From contig NZ_LAHO01000005.1 of assembly GCF_000987775.1 (NCBI RefSeq), positions 1 to 64,000 of the forward strand: DNA of 64,000 nt, given 5' to 3'. Below, one piece after another: positions 16,841-26,670 of this stretch. The stretch's first letter is position 1, and every line of letters starts with the position of its first letter. Source of the stretch: Arsukibacterium ikkense. GTDB taxonomy: Bacteria; Pseudomonadota; Gammaproteobacteria; Enterobacterales; Alteromonadaceae. A program made the position numbers and the translations under genes. Under the pieces are notes generated by a model. It made no database searches, was not told where the DNA came from, and was given only the letters and a program-made list of their open reading frames with translations.

Positions 16841-17866
16841 TCAACTCTGTTGTTGGGTCAGATTAGCCGGGCACTGCTGATTTAATTGCTGCCACCACTG
16901 TACCTGCAACATTAACTGTTGTTGCAGTTGCGCTGCCGGTTGCTGATAGCGCTGCTGCAGCGCCGGGTAAAGTGCGGTATCTTGATACAACTGCTGTAGC
17001 AGTGGCCAGATTTCGTGCTGATAGCGGCTTAGCTCTGCCAGATGCGCCTGCACCTCGCCAATAAAAAACTTACTGAATACGGTCGTTAGTATTGTAAGTT
17101 GTTCCGTGCTGCGCCCGCCCGGGCACAAGCTTTCGGGGTTTAGTGCCAGCAGTTGCGGGTTAAGCTGGCTAAACCAGGCGGCACTGTAACGTAAGCTGCT
17201 TTGCAGTTTTGCCAGAAAATCGTGCTGGTACAACATGGCGAGGCTCTGCTCGATATCAACTGCTGCGGCTTGTTGCCACTGCTCTTGGCTGATTTGCTCA
17301 GTTAAATTAACCAGGTGATGCAGGGCGCCACGAGTGGCAGTAAAGCCGCTGCTATCCGCAGCAACTAATGGCGGCTTATTGCCCTGCCACTGCGAACGCA
17401 AAGTATCATCAGTAAGCAGCATATTACTAAGCGCTGGCGCAATCGCTTGTTGTTTCTGGCTAAGCCAGTTACCAAGTTGCTGCGCTAATGCCGGGCTGAT
17501 GTCTTGTTGCAGACAGCGTTCGAGCTGAGCCAGTAACCGCAATTCGTAATGCAGTTGCTGGCTTGGCTGAAATACCCGGCCGAGGCTGCTGTTACGCTCG
17601 CCAATTAACTGATCCAGGCCGCATGCCCGGCTGGCCCAGGCGTCGGTTAACTCAAGCCGGATATCAGGCAGTGGTTGCCGAAGCTCGCTGGGCCTTGGCA
17701 GAGAGGCTAAAGGTTCAACTTGCACCTTAACCCGCTCAAGCTGCAGTACCCGGATCAGCCGCTGTTGATAATCATTTAAGGTGGCTTTGCTATCAGGTTT
17801 GCTGCAGCCACTCAGGCTAGCCAGCAGCACTCCCATTAATAGCAGCATCAGCATGCTCAATTTCAT
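16841..17866 (-). CDS. DUF3080 family lipoprotein
   Basis: This is an exported lipoprotein (341 residues) with signal peptide and lipobox LSGC at about residues 18-21. It matches the DUF3080 family in length, in all-helical Gln/Leu-rich character and in conserved stretches such as RALGLDQ-like ACGLDQLIGERNSSLGRVF. The function is unknown. Its first 50 bp overlap the 3' end of the MATE gene in another frame. Even the latest plausible Met in the signal peptide leaves an overlap, so the two genes are surely co-transcribed. Glutamine codons are very abundant. Confidence 0.85.
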   Translation of the reverse strand: MKLSMLMLLLMGVLLASLSGCSKPDSKATLNDYQQRLIRVLQLERVKVQVEPLASLPRPSELRQPLPDIRLELTDAWASRACGLDQLIGERNSSLGRVFQPSQQLHYELRLLAQLERCLQQDISPALAQQLGNWLSQKQQAIAPALSNMLLTDDTLRSQWQGNKPPLVAADSSGFTATRGALHHLVNLTEQISQEQWQQAAAVDIEQSLAMLYQHDFLAKLQSSLRYSAAWFSQLNPQLLALNPESLCPGGRSTEQLTILTTVFSKFFIGEVQAHLAELSRYQHEIWPLLQQLYQDTALYPALQQRYQQPAAQLQQQLMLQVQWWQQLNQQCPANLTQQQS

Positions 17867-19211
17867 TATCTATTCTCTTAATGTGTTTGCGTAATATCAG
17901 CGCCAGCATAATGGCTGCGGTACTCAGGCCGATAATAATACCAATCCAGAAGCCGTGCGCACCCATCGGCTCAACCAGCCAGTCGGTTAACCCTAATACG
18001 GCGCCGAGGCCAAAACCGATTGGCCAGTAAGCAAACAGGGTAATATAAAACACCGGTTTGGTAATTTTCATGCCGCGCAGCGCACAGGCTGACACCACCT
18101 GAATGGCGTCGGATAACTGATAAAAACAGGCCAGAATTAACAGCGAGCTGGCCAGAGCAATCACTGCTGGATCGGTGGAATACAAGGATGCAACATAGCC
18201 GCGCATAAAAAAGGTAAAGCAGGCAATAAAGAACGACATAATGATCGCCATACACAGCGCGGTAATAATGGCTTTTTTCAGCTCTTTATTGTTTTGCTGG
18301 CCAACCAGATGGCCGACCCGGATGGTGGTGGCCAGACCAAAAGACAATGGCAGCATAAACACCAGCGCACTGTAGTTGTTGGCGACCTGATGGCCGGCCA
18401 CCACGATTGGCCCTAAGTGGACAATGGCCAGCGGGATACAGGCAAACAGCGTTACCTCGAAGAAAATAGAAAAGGCAATGGGAGTGCCCAGGCAGACGAT
18501 ATACCAGATATCTTTCAGGTTGGCGCTTAACTGCTTCGGCCACTGCCGGTACGGCCGGGTGGTGCGGCTGAACCAGCCGTAAATCAGCATGGCCACAAAC
18601 ATGGCCAGAAACACCAGGCTGGTGGCGATACCACAGCCTGCGCCGCCGAGGGCCGGCATGCCCAATTTACCGTAAATGAAAATATAGTTGGCCGGAATAT
18701 TTACCAGAATGCCGACAAAACTGATCCACATGCTGGCTTTGGTATTACCTATGCCTTCAAATAAATTACGAATAACAATATAGCCAGCGGCCGGAAATAA
18801 ACCCCAGCTGACGTAATACAGGTATTGCAGGGTTTTATCGCGCAGCTCGTCTTGCATGTTCAGCATGCCAATTGGAATCTCGGCAAACAGCATTAAGCCA
18901 AAAAGGATAGCGGCCAGCAGCATTCCCAGATACAGGCTTTGCAGGGTAAAATGACTAACCGGTTCGGTTTGGCGGCTACCATAATATTGGGCAACAATAG
19001 GGGTTAAGGCTAACAGTAAACCTTGCAGGGTCAGCACCACCGGTAACCACAAACCGGAGGCTACCGCCAGGGCGGCCATATCGGTCGCACTAAAGCGGCC
19101 AGCCATCACGGTGTCGACAAAGTACATCATGGTCTGGGTTAGTTGCGCCAGCATAATAGGGCCGGTCAGTTTAAGCAGGGTTTTGGCTTCAAAGCGGGAA
19201 AAGGGTATCAT
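17817..19211 (-). CDS. norM: MATE family multidrug efflux transporter (NorM type)
   Basis: This inner-membrane cation-coupled exporter of the MATE family (464 residues, 12 predicted helices) is built as two similar bundles. The opening ETKTLL-like EAKTLLKLTGPIMLAQLTQTMMYFVDTVMAG is typical of NorM, and the second bundle starts near LSANLKDIWYIVCLGTPIAFSIFFE. I take the ATG at 19211 (MIPFSRFEAK) as the start, because it is the usual NorM beginning. A start at 19247 would add 12 untypical residues. It is divergent from ribE with a 56-bp gap, an arrangement common in gammaproteobacteria. Confidence 0.9.
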   Translation of the reverse strand: MIPFSRFEAKTLLKLTGPIMLAQLTQTMMYFVDTVMAGRFSATDMAALAVASGLWLPVVLTLQGLLLALTPIVAQYYGSRQTEPVSHFTLQSLYLGMLLAAILFGLMLFAEIPIGMLNMQDELRDKTLQYLYYVSWGLFPAAGYIVIRNLFEGIGNTKASMWISFVGILVNIPANYIFIYGKLGMPALGGAGCGIATSLVFLAMFVAMLIYGWFSRTTRPYRQWPKQLSANLKDIWYIVCLGTPIAFSIFFEVTLFACIPLAIVHLGPIVVAGHQVANNYSALVFMLPLSFGLATTIRVGHLVGQQNNKELKKAIITALCMAIIMSFFIACFTFFMRGYVASLYSTDPAVIALASSLLILACFYQLSDAIQVVSACALRGMKITKPVFYITLFAYWPIGFGLGAVLGLTDWLVEPMGAHGFWIGIIIGLSTAAIMLALILRKHIKRIDNEIEHADAAINGSAAG

Positions 19212-19267
19212 GCGCCGTCTTTCGGGTTGGCCGTTAATGGCGCGCAATTTAGCACAATTGAGGTTTT

Positions 19268-19891
19268 ATGTTTACCGGAATAGTTCAGACAACCGCGCAA
19301 GTGCGGGAAATTCGCGATGAAGGGCAGCTACGCCGCCTGACCTTAGCGGTACCACCAGCCAATTTACAAGCGCTGGAGCGCGGTGCCAGCGTTGCCATCA
19401 ATGGCGTATGCTTAACGGCAACGGAGTTCGATGCGGCTGCAGGTTGGGTTAGCTTTGATGTGATTGCCGAAACGCTAAGCAAAACCAATTTAGGTAAGCT
19501 AACGGTGGGCAGTAAGGTCAACCTGGAGCGTTCGCTAACCTTTGGTAGCGAGCTTGGTGGTCATATTGTATCGGGCCATATTCAAACCACCGCCATATTA
19601 AGCAGCTTAGTGCGTGAACAGCACAAAGTCAGTATGCAGCTCAGCCTGGATAAACGCTTTTTGCCTTATATCCTGGATAAAGGTTTTATTGCGGTAGAAG
19701 GCTGTAGTTTAACCGTGGGTGAAGTGACGGAGCACGGCTTTAGTTTATATCTTATTCCGGAAACACTGGCGATTACCACCCTGGGTGATAAGCGCGAAGG
19801 CGATATTCTCAATATTGAGCTGGATCAGCAAACGCTGACCATAATTAAAACGGTAGAGCGGGTGATGGCCGAGCGCTTTAGCAACACTTAA
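19268..19891 (+). CDS. ribE: Riboflavin synthase, alpha subunit
   Basis: This enzyme dismutates two 6,7-dimethyl-8-ribityllumazines to riboflavin and a pyrimidinedione. It has the internal duplication of the family: MFTGIVQTTAQVREI opens the first lumazine-binding barrel and GHIVSGHIQTTAIL the second. The motif SVAINGVCLTAT and its repeat VAVEGCSLTVG-like IAVEGCSLTVG are both present. The length of 207 residues is normal. No FMN riboswitch fits in the 56-bp upstream gap. The 3' end overlaps the convergent CPXCG gene by 4 bp. Confidence 0.96.
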   Translation: MFTGIVQTTAQVREIRDEGQLRRLTLAVPPANLQALERGASVAINGVCLTATEFDAAAGWVSFDVIAETLSKTNLGKLTVGSKVNLERSLTFGSELGGHIVSGHIQTTAILSSLVREQHKVSMQLSLDKRFLPYILDKGFIAVEGCSLTVGEVTEHGFSLYLIPETLAITTLGDKREGDILNIELDQQTLTIIKTVERVMAERFSNT

Positions 19892-20088
19892 TAGTATTGC
19901 TCGTCTTCGGCATCAACAAAAATTTGCACACTATGATGCAAAATATCTTTGTGTACCTTTAAGTGAATAGGATTGCAGCAGTTGCTGCAATCTTCAATAT
20001 AATCTTGATCTTCATCGGTAACTTCAATGTCCATATGCACCGGGTGGCCGCAAAACGGACAACTGATGGTTTTAGATAACATGCTCAT
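19888..20088 (-). CDS. CPXCG-motif cysteine-rich protein
   Basis: This is a 66-residue acidic protein with two Cys pairs, CPFC (residues 10-13) and CSNC-C (34-38), expected to bind zinc as a small ribbon. It belongs to the CPXCG cysteine-rich family often found beside ribE and norM in gammaproteobacteria. No function is established. AGGAGG lies 4 bp before the ATG used. A second ATG two codons later is also possible. The His-rich centre (HLKVHKDILHHS) is notable. Confidence 0.85.
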   Translation of the reverse strand: MSMLSKTISCPFCGHPVHMDIEVTDEDQDYIEDCSNCCNPIHLKVHKDILHHSVQIFVDAEDEQYY

Positions 20089-20103
20089 ACTGCCTCCTTT
20101 TAC

Positions 20104-20856
20104 TCAGGCTTTTTGCGCGGCTCCTAAACTGCGGCCACCGTCAACGGCAATGATCTGGCCGCTAATGTAAGGCGAATGCAGTAAAAACAGCACAGTATTG
20201 GCGATATCCTCCGGTGTGCCAGTGCGTTGCAGCGGTATTTGCTGCAAAATAGCGGCCTTGTCGGTTTCCGCTAACTGCTGGCTGGGCCATAAAATAGCAC
20301 CGGGTGCGATACCATTAACTCTTATTGTAGGCGCTAATTCGCGCGCCAGTGATTTTGTCATCATTAATAACGCCGCTTTTGCCATACAGTAAATACTGTG
20401 ATCTGCCAGTGGCTGCTGCGCATGAATATCCACCATATTGATAATGCAGCCGTTATTCTCCGATAGTGCGGGTGCCAGTGCCTGGGCTAAAAAATACGGC
20501 GCTTTAACATTACTACCAAATAAATCATCCCAATTATCTAAAGTGGCACCGGCAAGTGGTGTAGGATAGAAACTGGAAGCATTGTTAACCAAAACATCCA
20601 GCCGCTGAAAGCACGCCAGGGCGTTACTGGCCAGTTGCGCCAATGCTTGACTGTCCAACAGGTTTGCTGGCAGGGTAGCGGCACTATTGGGCCGCTGCTG
20701 GTTCAGGCTGCCTGCCAGGCTATTGGCTTCTTTATGTGACTGATGGTAGTGAATAATTACCCGGTAACCGGCCTGGTGCAGGGTGCAAATAATTTGCCTG
20801 CCTAAGCGTTTGGCACTGCCGGTAACCAACGCCACCGGGCTGTCTGAACTCGACAT
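20104..20856 (-). CDS. folM: Pteridine reductase, SDR family (FolM-like)
   Basis: This is a short-chain dehydrogenase (250 residues) using NADPH. The cofactor loop TGSAKRLGR (about residues 12-20), with Arg in place of the usual Gly-Ile pattern, is the mark of pteridine reductases, which reduce dihydromonapterin or dihydrofolate. NNAS, the catalytic Tyr-x3-Lys in YCMAK and VNGIAPGAI follow in order. An AGGAT ribosome site precedes the ATG. The gene follows the fructosamine kinase gene on the same strand after 9 bp, so they likely share a transcript. A general SDR role cannot be excluded. Confidence 0.82.
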   Translation of the reverse strand: MSSSDSPVALVTGSAKRLGRQIICTLHQAGYRVIIHYHQSHKEANSLAGSLNQQRPNSAATLPANLLDSQALAQLASNALACFQRLDVLVNNASSFYPTPLAGATLDNWDDLFGSNVKAPYFLAQALAPALSENNGCIINMVDIHAQQPLADHSIYCMAKAALLMMTKSLARELAPTIRVNGIAPGAILWPSQQLAETDKAAILQQIPLQRTGTPEDIANTVLFLLHSPYISGQIIAVDGGRSLGAAQKA

Positions 20857-20865
20857 AAACCTATC

Positions 20866-21726
20866 CTAGTAAAATTGCTGTTTAATCATCTCCTGAGCTT
20901 GTACCAGAAAAGTGCCACGAAACAAATAAGCATGATTAAGCACATGATATAAATTATAAAGATCTTTACGTTGCTCATAACCGTCGGGCAGTTTATTAAG
21001 TTGCTGGTAACTTTGGTAAAAGGTGTCGGGAAAGCGGCCAAACAGGCTGGTAAAGGCAACATCGGTTTCCTGATCGCCGTAATAGCAGGCTGGGTCGAAA
21101 ATAACCGGTGAGCCAGCCAGAAAGCCAACATTACCCCGCCATAAATCACCGTGTAACAGGCTGGGAGCCGGTTGGTGATGCGCCAGACGCTGACGGCATT
21201 GCTCTACCAGGTAGTCGATGTTGCCAAAACCAAAGCCTTGCTCCAGTAACAATTGTAATTGCCAGCCAAGCCGTTGCTCTGAAAAAAAACTGCTCCAGTT
21301 GCTTTGCCATTTATTGGGCTGCGGGGTACGACCAATCGCATTATCCCAGTCAAAGCCAAACATTGCCTGTTCATGCTGTTGATGCAGCAGCGCCAGTTGC
21401 TGGCCGAGTTGCTGCCAGCCAGCACCGCTTTCTTTCACTAATGGCAGGTATTCCAGCACGAGAAAGGCTTTATCGATGGTTTGGCCATAGCAAATAACCT
21501 CTGGCACGCGAATGCAGTGATGTTGGCGCAAGGTTCTGAGGCTGAGTGCTTCCGTCGCAAATTGTTCCAGTTGTTCCCGCTGATTCAGTTTAACGAAAAA
21601 ATCCCTGCCATTGCCGCTGATTTTAAACGCCAGATTAATATCACCACCGGTAAGCTGGCTTTTATCTGTAACTTTAAAGTCGGTATCCAACTCACTATTG
21701 ATATGATCTGCAATCGCCTGCCACAT
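20866..21726 (-). CDS. Fructosamine kinase family protein
   Basis: This cytoplasmic small-molecule kinase (286 residues) of the fructosamine-3-kinase family is thought to phosphorylate ketoamine or ribulosamine adducts and so help reverse glycation. Family features are the N-terminal lobe GGDINLAFKI and DFFVKLN, the hinge LVLEYLPL, the catalytic loop LLHGDLWRGNVG (Asp near residue 195) and the metal-binding VIFDPACYYGDQETD. AGGAG lies upstream of the ATG. It is the first gene of a probable two-gene unit with folM. Confidence 0.92.
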   Translation of the reverse strand: MWQAIADHINSELDTDFKVTDKSQLTGGDINLAFKISGNGRDFFVKLNQREQLEQFATEALSLRTLRQHHCIRVPEVICYGQTIDKAFLVLEYLPLVKESGAGWQQLGQQLALLHQQHEQAMFGFDWDNAIGRTPQPNKWQSNWSSFFSEQRLGWQLQLLLEQGFGFGNIDYLVEQCRQRLAHHQPAPSLLHGDLWRGNVGFLAGSPVIFDPACYYGDQETDVAFTSLFGRFPDTFYQSYQQLNKLPDGYEQRKDLYNLYHVLNHAYLFRGTFLVQAQEMIKQQFY

Positions 21727-21873
21727 CGGGTTTCTCCTTTTTCCGTAGTGGTTTTAGTATGGCTGATAAACCAGAAAGATCACTGATCTTAACCCGGCTT
21801 TAATGACGTAAAACAAAATTTATGATTAAGTAACTGCTACAGTTGTTTTGTCTGCCCTCTTCCTGGAGTTTAC

Positions 21874-23367
21874 ATGGCCATTATTATCCCCCGTTTTCGT
21901 GTGCAAGCTTACAGCATCATGAGTGTTGTCAATATAGGGTTGTTTATATTGGCATTGTTGTTGGCCAGTTGGCACAGTACCTGGCTGCCGGCGCTGTTAA
22001 TAGGCTTGCCCAGTGCTGTATTGCCAATATTGTTTTATAGGCTACTGGGTGATCACTTACTGGTCAGGCTGAGCTTTGGTGTTAGTTTGATGTTTTTTGC
22101 CGCTTTACATATTCATCAGGCTGCCGGCATGCTGGAAATGCACTTTGGCATTTTTGTATTATTAGCGCTATTAATCGCTTTTCGTGATTATCGGGTCATC
22201 TTAGCTGCTGCTGTTACCATTGCCGTGCATCATCTGTTATTTATGTGGCTGCAAATGCAGGACGTTGGCGTATTCTTAGTGCCAGTACAAAGCTTATCGC
22301 TGGGCATTATTATGGTTCATGCTGCTTTTGTGGTGGTGGAGGCTGCGGTATTGATTGTTATTTCCAGGCACAGTTATCGTGAGGCCGAAGTAGGCCAAAG
22401 CTTATTTGATGCGACCGAGAAGTTATTGACCAGTGACGGTAAGGTAGAACTGACTCACCGCTGTGTTGATTTAAACTCCCGGGTGATTAATAATTTTAAT
22501 GCAGTATTTGATACCTTACAAAAAACCCTGACAACTATTGAACAGCAATCTACGACGTTAAAAAAAGAGTCTGGTATTTTACGCGCTGAGGGCGATGCGC
22601 TGGCCGTAAGCATGCGCAATGAAATGACTGAAGTTGAGCGCATCGCTGCGGCCACTGAACAGATGTCACATAGTATTCAGGATGTGTTTAATTTGTCGCA
22701 ACAGGTACTGCAATTTTCCAAAGCGGCTGAGCGGGCTGCCGATGAGGGTAAAACTTCCGTAAGTAATACCATTAGCTCGGTGCAGCAATTGGCAAACCAG
22801 TTAAGTGATACCGGCCGCACGGTAAATGATGTGGCCAATGCTACGGTTGATATTCGCAAGGTGCTGGATGTGATTCAGTCTATTGCTGAGCAAACCAATT
22901 TACTGGCACTTAATGCGGCGATAGAGGCGGCCAGAGCGGGTGAGCAAGGCCGTGGCTTTGCGGTGGTTGCTGATGAAGTGCGCACCCTGGCATCACGTAC
23001 CCGTGGCTCAACCGATGAAATTAAGCAGATGATTGAACGGTTGGTAGACAATAGCGCGCAATCGGTTACGGTAGTGAAACGCAGCATTGAACAGCTGGAA
23101 GATACCCGGCAGCATGCCGAGCAAAGCGGTCAGCTATTGCAAACTATTCTGGACCAGGCCAGACAGGTTGCAGATTCCTCCGATACCATGGCAAACGCGT
23201 TACAACAACAAAGCGCATCCAGTAATGAAGTGGCGCAAAGCGTGCAACAGCTTAATCAGATGACCTCAGAGCAAAATGCACTGGGTATTAAAGTACTGCA
23301 AAGTGCTGATAGCCTCGAGCAAATTACCGTTGCGCTTAGTCAAGAGTCAGCTAAGTTCCGGGTTTAA
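21874..23367 (+). CDS. Methyl-accepting chemotaxis protein with membrane-embedded N-terminus
   Basis: This chemoreceptor (497 residues) relays stimuli to CheA/CheW. Residues about 15-165 are a run of five or six hydrophobic helices with almost no periplasmic domain and no evident HAMP, so it senses within or at the membrane. The C-terminal cytoplasmic coiled coil carries the highly conserved hairpin tip [21 protein letters not shown] and [15 protein letters not shown] (about residues 340-375). A GGAG site precedes the ATG. The next gene starts 2 bp after the stop, so the two are co-transcribed. Confidence 0.93.
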   Translation: MAIIIPRFRVQAYSIMSVVNIGLFILALLLASWHSTWLPALLIGLPSAVLPILFYRLLGDHLLVRLSFGVSLMFFAALHIHQAAGMLEMHFGIFVLLALLIAFRDYRVILAAAVTIAVHHLLFMWLQMQDVGVFLVPVQSLSLGIIMVHAAFVVVEAAVLIVISRHSYREAEVGQSLFDATEKLLTSDGKVELTHRCVDLNSRVINNFNAVFDTLQKTLTTIEQQSTTLKKESGILRAEGDALAVSMRNEMTEVERIAAATEQMSHSIQDVFNLSQQVLQFSKAAERAADEGKTSVSNTISSVQQLANQLSDTGRTVNDVANATVDIRKVLDVIQSIAEQTNLLALNAAIEAARAGEQGRGFAVVADEVRTLASRTRGSTDEIKQMIERLVDNSAQSVTVVKRSIEQLEDTRQHAEQSGQLLQTILDQARQVADSSDTMANALQQQSASSNEVAQSVQQLNQMTSEQNALGIKVLQSADSLEQITVALSQESAKFRV

Positions 23368-23369
23368 TT

Positions 23370-23900
23370 ATGGCGAGGCAAGCCGAGCTGAAAACTATAC
23401 TGCTAGGCGTTGTGTTTGGCATCTGGTTAATGCTTAGTAGTATTGGTTTATACTATTTTGGTAATCAGCACTACGGCCAATTTGCAGGCGAGACAAATTG
23501 GCAACTGCCGCCAGCGGCGGCGTTTAACCTCAGTGCTCTGGGTATCCTGCCAAAAACGGGTATTCAGGTAATACATGCTCAGCAGGATAACTGCATCTGC
23601 AATAACAGGGCAAAACAGCATATTGCATTGTTTACCACTGACTACGGTGTGCCAGCCCAGGCCCAATTGCACGTCAAGCCAGCACAGCTTATGCAAGCGG
23701 GTTTTGCTTTGCCAGCCAGCCCGGCAGTATTGATTTTTGACAGTGGTCAACTGATCTATGCCGGCCCTTATGCGACAGGCCCGCTGTGCTCTGTGGCAGA
23801 TAGCATAATGGCGCCTGTTTTGCTGCAAAAGGTGCAATTGCCCGGGCTTTGGTTGAATGGCGAAGCAAAAGCTTGCCGATGTTTAATTAAACCAGAATAG
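23370..23900 (+). CDS. DUF6436 family membrane-anchored thioredoxin-like protein
   Basis: This 176-residue protein has an N-terminal membrane helix (ILLGVVFGIWLMLSSIGLYYF) and a periplasmic domain. The domain has a CIC pair (near residue 72), a central PASPAVLIFDSGQLIYAGPYA stretch that resembles the cis-Pro side of thioredoxin folds, and further cysteines near the end (C148, and CRC at about 168-170). It matches the DUF6436 type, whose function is unknown. The CxC, cis-Pro-like and other cysteines suggest a redox or metal role. It is tightly linked to the MCP gene upstream, with a weak ribosome site. Nothing further is seen in the 185 bp before thrS. Confidence 0.75.
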   Translation: MARQAELKTILLGVVFGIWLMLSSIGLYYFGNQHYGQFAGETNWQLPPAAAFNLSALGILPKTGIQVIHAQQDNCICNNRAKQHIALFTTDYGVPAQAQLHVKPAQLMQAGFALPASPAVLIFDSGQLIYAGPYATGPLCSVADSIMAPVLLQKVQLPGLWLNGEAKACRCLIKPE

Positions 23901-24085
23901 TTAAGCCTGAGTAGTCAAGCCAGACGGCTGATGTTACTATAGCGCCGCTATTATTATTACCGGACCACAGGCTTTGACAAATGACTTTTGGTGTAAGCCA
24001 TTAACTGTCGTTGCCGGCTCAGGTAATACCTCAATTATTAAACAAGTGACCCTTGGTGTGGGCCACCACTGTAAAAGGATAAATC

Positions 24086-25996
24086 ATGCCAGTTATTACT
24101 CTGCCAGATGGCAGCCAGCGCGCGTTTGACTCTGCAGTTTCTGTGATGGATGTCGCCAAAGACATCGGCCCCGGCTTAGCCAAAGCTACCATCGCCGGTA
24201 AGGTGAATGGTCAGTTGGTTGATGCCTGCGACCCTATCACCACTGACGCCAGCTTAAGTATTATTACCAGCAAAGATCAGGACGGCCTGGAAATTATCCG
24301 CCATTCTTGTGCTCACTTGTTAGGCCATGCCATTAAGCAAATGTGGCCAAACGTGAAAATGGCCATTGGCCCGGTGATTGAAAACGGCTTCTACTACGAC
24401 GTGGATTTAGAGCAGCCGATCAGCAGTGATGATTTAGCAGAGCTCGAAGCGCGCATGCTACAGCTTGCCAAAACTGAATACGACGTTGTTAAGCATAAAG
24501 TGAGCTGGCAAGAAGCCTTTGATACTTTTAAAGCCCGTGGTGAAAGTTACAAGATGGAAATTCTGGAGCAGAACGTAAGTAAAGACGATCAGCCAGGCTT
24601 GTATCATCACGAAGAATATATCGATATGTGTCGTGGCCCGCATGTGCCGAATATGCGCTTTTGCCAGCACTTTAAAATAATGAAAGTGGCCGGCGCTTAC
24701 TGGCGTGGCGATTCGAAAAACAAAATGTTGCAGCGGGTGTATGGCACCGCCTGGGCCGATAAAAAGCAGTTAGCTTCTTATTTACTGCAGTTAGAAGAAG
24801 CCGAAAAGCGCGACCACCGTAAAATTGGTAAAGCACTGGGTTTATTTCACTGGCAGGAAGAAGCACCGGGCATGGTGTTCTGGCATAACGATGGCTGGAC
24901 CATTTTCCGCGAGCTGGAAAGCTTTGTGCGTGAAAAGCTGGGCGAATACGACTACGACGAAGTAAAAGGTCCATTAATGATGGACCGGGTGTTGTGGGAA
25001 AAGTCAGGCCACTGGGAAAAGTATGCCGAAAACATGTTTACCACCCATTCTGAACACCGGGAATACGCCATTAAGCCGATGAACTGCCCGGGGCATGTGC
25101 AGATTTTTAACCAGGGTTTAAAATCGTACCGCGATTTACCGCTGAGAATGGCCGAGTTTGGCTGTTGTCATCGCAACGAGCCATCAGGTGGCTTGCATGG
25201 CTTAATGCGGGTACGTGGCTTTACCCAGGATGATGCGCATATCTTCTGTACTGAAGATCAGGTGCAGGCCGAAGTGACCAAATGTATTCAGATGGTGTTC
25301 GATGTATACAGTACCTTCGGCTTTAAAGAGGTGAAAGTAAAACTGTCTACCCGGCCAGCACAGCGTATTGGTTCTGATGAAAGCTGGGATAAAGCCGAGC
25401 AAGGCCTGATTGAAGCGCTGAAAAGTAATAATATTGACTACGATTTGCAGCCAGGTGAGGGCGCCTTTTACGGCCCGAAAATTGAATTCACCCTGCACGA
25501 CTGTTTAAACCGGGCCTGGCAGTGCGGTACTATCCAACTTGATTTCGCCCTACCGGGCCGTTTAGGTGCCACTTATATTTCTGAAGGCGGCGAAAAACAG
25601 GTGCCGGTAATGATTCACCGTGCCATACTCGGCTCACTTGAGCGTTTTATCGGTATTTTAATCGAAGAATATGCGGGCCTGTTTCCAGCCTGGTTAGCCC
25701 CAACCCAGGTGGTGGTAATGAATATTACCGATAATCAGGCCGAATATGTGCAAAATTTAGTAAAAACTTTCAAATCTCACGGTATTAGAGCCATTAGTGA
25801 CTTGAGAAATGAGAAGATAGGCTTTAAAATCCGCGAGCACACGCTTAAGCGTATTCCGTACCTTGTTGTCGTAGGCGACAAAGAGATGGAAGCGGGCGAT
25901 ATCGCCTTAAGAACGCGTAAAGGTGAAGACCTTGGTAAGATGTCAGTAGCAGCTTTTGTAGAGAAGCTTACTACTGAAATTAAAACCCGGGTGTAA
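24086..25996 (+). CDS. thrS: Threonyl-tRNA synthetase
   Basis: This class II synthetase charges tRNA-Thr. Domains in order are an N-terminal TGS domain (about 1-60), an editing domain with [11 protein letters not shown] (about 72-82) and the Ser/Thr-discriminating region, the catalytic core with the zinc ligand Cys in NCPGH and motif 2 [11 protein letters not shown], motif 3 [11 protein letters not shown], and the anticodon-binding domain. The length of 636 residues is typical. AAGGAT lies before the ATG. It heads the conserved thrS-infC-rpmI-rplT cluster. Confidence 0.98.
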   Translation: MPVITLPDGSQRAFDSAVSVMDVAKDIGPGLAKATIAGKVNGQLVDACDPITTDASLSIITSKDQDGLEIIRHSCAHLLGHAIKQMWPNVKMAIGPVIENGFYYDVDLEQPISSDDLAELEARMLQLAKTEYDVVKHKVSWQEAFDTFKARGESYKMEILEQNVSKDDQPGLYHHEEYIDMCRGPHVPNMRFCQHFKIMKVAGAYWRGDSKNKMLQRVYGTAWADKKQLASYLLQLEEAEKRDHRKIGKALGLFHWQEEAPGMVFWHNDGWTIFRELESFVREKLGEYDYDEVKGPLMMDRVLWEKSGHWEKYAENMFTTHSEHREYAIKPMNCPGHVQIFNQGLKSYRDLPLRMAEFGCCHRNEPSGGLHGLMRVRGFTQDDAHIFCTEDQVQAEVTKCIQMVFDVYSTFGFKEVKVKLSTRPAQRIGSDESWDKAEQGLIEALKSNNIDYDLQPGEGAFYGPKIEFTLHDCLNRAWQCGTIQLDFALPGRLGATYISEGGEKQVPVMIHRAILGSLERFIGILIEEYAGLFPAWLAPTQVVVMNITDNQAEYVQNLVKTFKSHGIRAISDLRNEKIGFKIREHTLKRIPYLVVVGDKEMEAGDIALRTRKGEDLGKMSVAAFVEKLTTEIKTRV

Positions 25997-26036
25997 AACA
26001 CTAAGCGTATAAGAATAATTTTCGGAGGAACATACT

Positions 26037-26579
26037 ATTAAAGTAGGAAAGAAAACATTACCTGCAAACCGTCCTAACAGGATCAACGAAGAAATTAATC
26101 TGCCAGAAGTGCGGTTAATTGGTGTCGAAGGTGAGCAACTGGGTGTAGTAAGTATTGCTGACGCGATTAAATTAGCCGAAGAAGGTGGCAACGATTTAGT
26201 TGAAATCAGCCCGACAGCCGAACCACCAGTTTGTAAGTTGATGGACTACGGTAAGTTCCTGTTCGAAAAGAGTAAAGCTCTTAAAGAGCAGAAGAAGAAG
26301 CAAAAACAGATCCAGATTAAGGAAATAAAATTCCGGCCTGGAACTGACGAAGGCGATTACCAGGTAAAACTACGCAACCTGCGTCGCTTCATTGAAGAGG
26401 GTGACAAAGCTAAAGTAACGCTACGCTATCGTGGTCGTGAAATGGCGCATCAGGAGATAGGCCTTGAAATGCTAACTCGGATTAAAGACGATTTAGCTGA
26501 CATCGCGCTGTGCGAATCCTTCCCTTCACGGGTGGAAGGTCGTCAGATGATCATGATGCTGGCCCCAAATAAGAAGTAA
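26037..26579 (+). CDS. infC: Translation initiation factor IF-3 (AUU start)
   Basis: IF-3 binds the 30S subunit, prevents premature subunit joining and proofreads start codons. The gene starts at ATT (26037), with GGAGG about 8 bp upstream, giving the normal N-terminus [20 protein letters not shown] and 180 residues. The first in-frame GTG (26109) would delete 24 conserved residues. The rare AUU start is the known device by which IF-3 represses its own synthesis. The body has the conserved [16 protein letters not shown] and the Lys-rich linker [18 protein letters not shown]. Confidence 0.97.
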   Translation: MKVGKKTLPANRPNRINEEINLPEVRLIGVEGEQLGVVSIADAIKLAEEGGNDLVEISPTAEPPVCKLMDYGKFLFEKSKALKEQKKKQKQIQIKEIKFRPGTDEGDYQVKLRNLRRFIEEGDKAKVTLRYRGREMAHQEIGLEMLTRIKDDLADIALCESFPSRVEGRQMIMMLAPNKK

Positions 26580-26602
26580 TAAGTGCCTTCAAGTTTATTA
26601 AG

Positions 26603-26624
26603 CTGCGGCTCGCCGCAGTTTTTT
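26603..26624 (+). terminator. Terminator-like hairpin between infC and rpmI
   Basis: A 6-bp GC-rich stem CTGCGG/CCGCAG with a CTCG tetraloop is followed by six T. It would partly stop transcription after infC, so rpmI-rplT may have reduced readthrough or a second promoter in 26625-26670. It has the form of a full intrinsic terminator. Confidence 0.75.
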
Positions 26625-26670
26625 AACGCCTTATTATTCGTTGTAACTTAACAATGCGAGTTTAAATACT

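Noticed and set aside
19212-19267. FMN riboswitch before ribE
   Set aside because: The 56-bp gap is too short for the aptamer and has none of its conserved segments.
23901-24085. Regulatory RNA or consensus promoter before thrS
   Set aside because: TTGACA at 23974-23979 has no good -10 at normal spacing, and I could not find a convincing stem set. I leave it unassigned.
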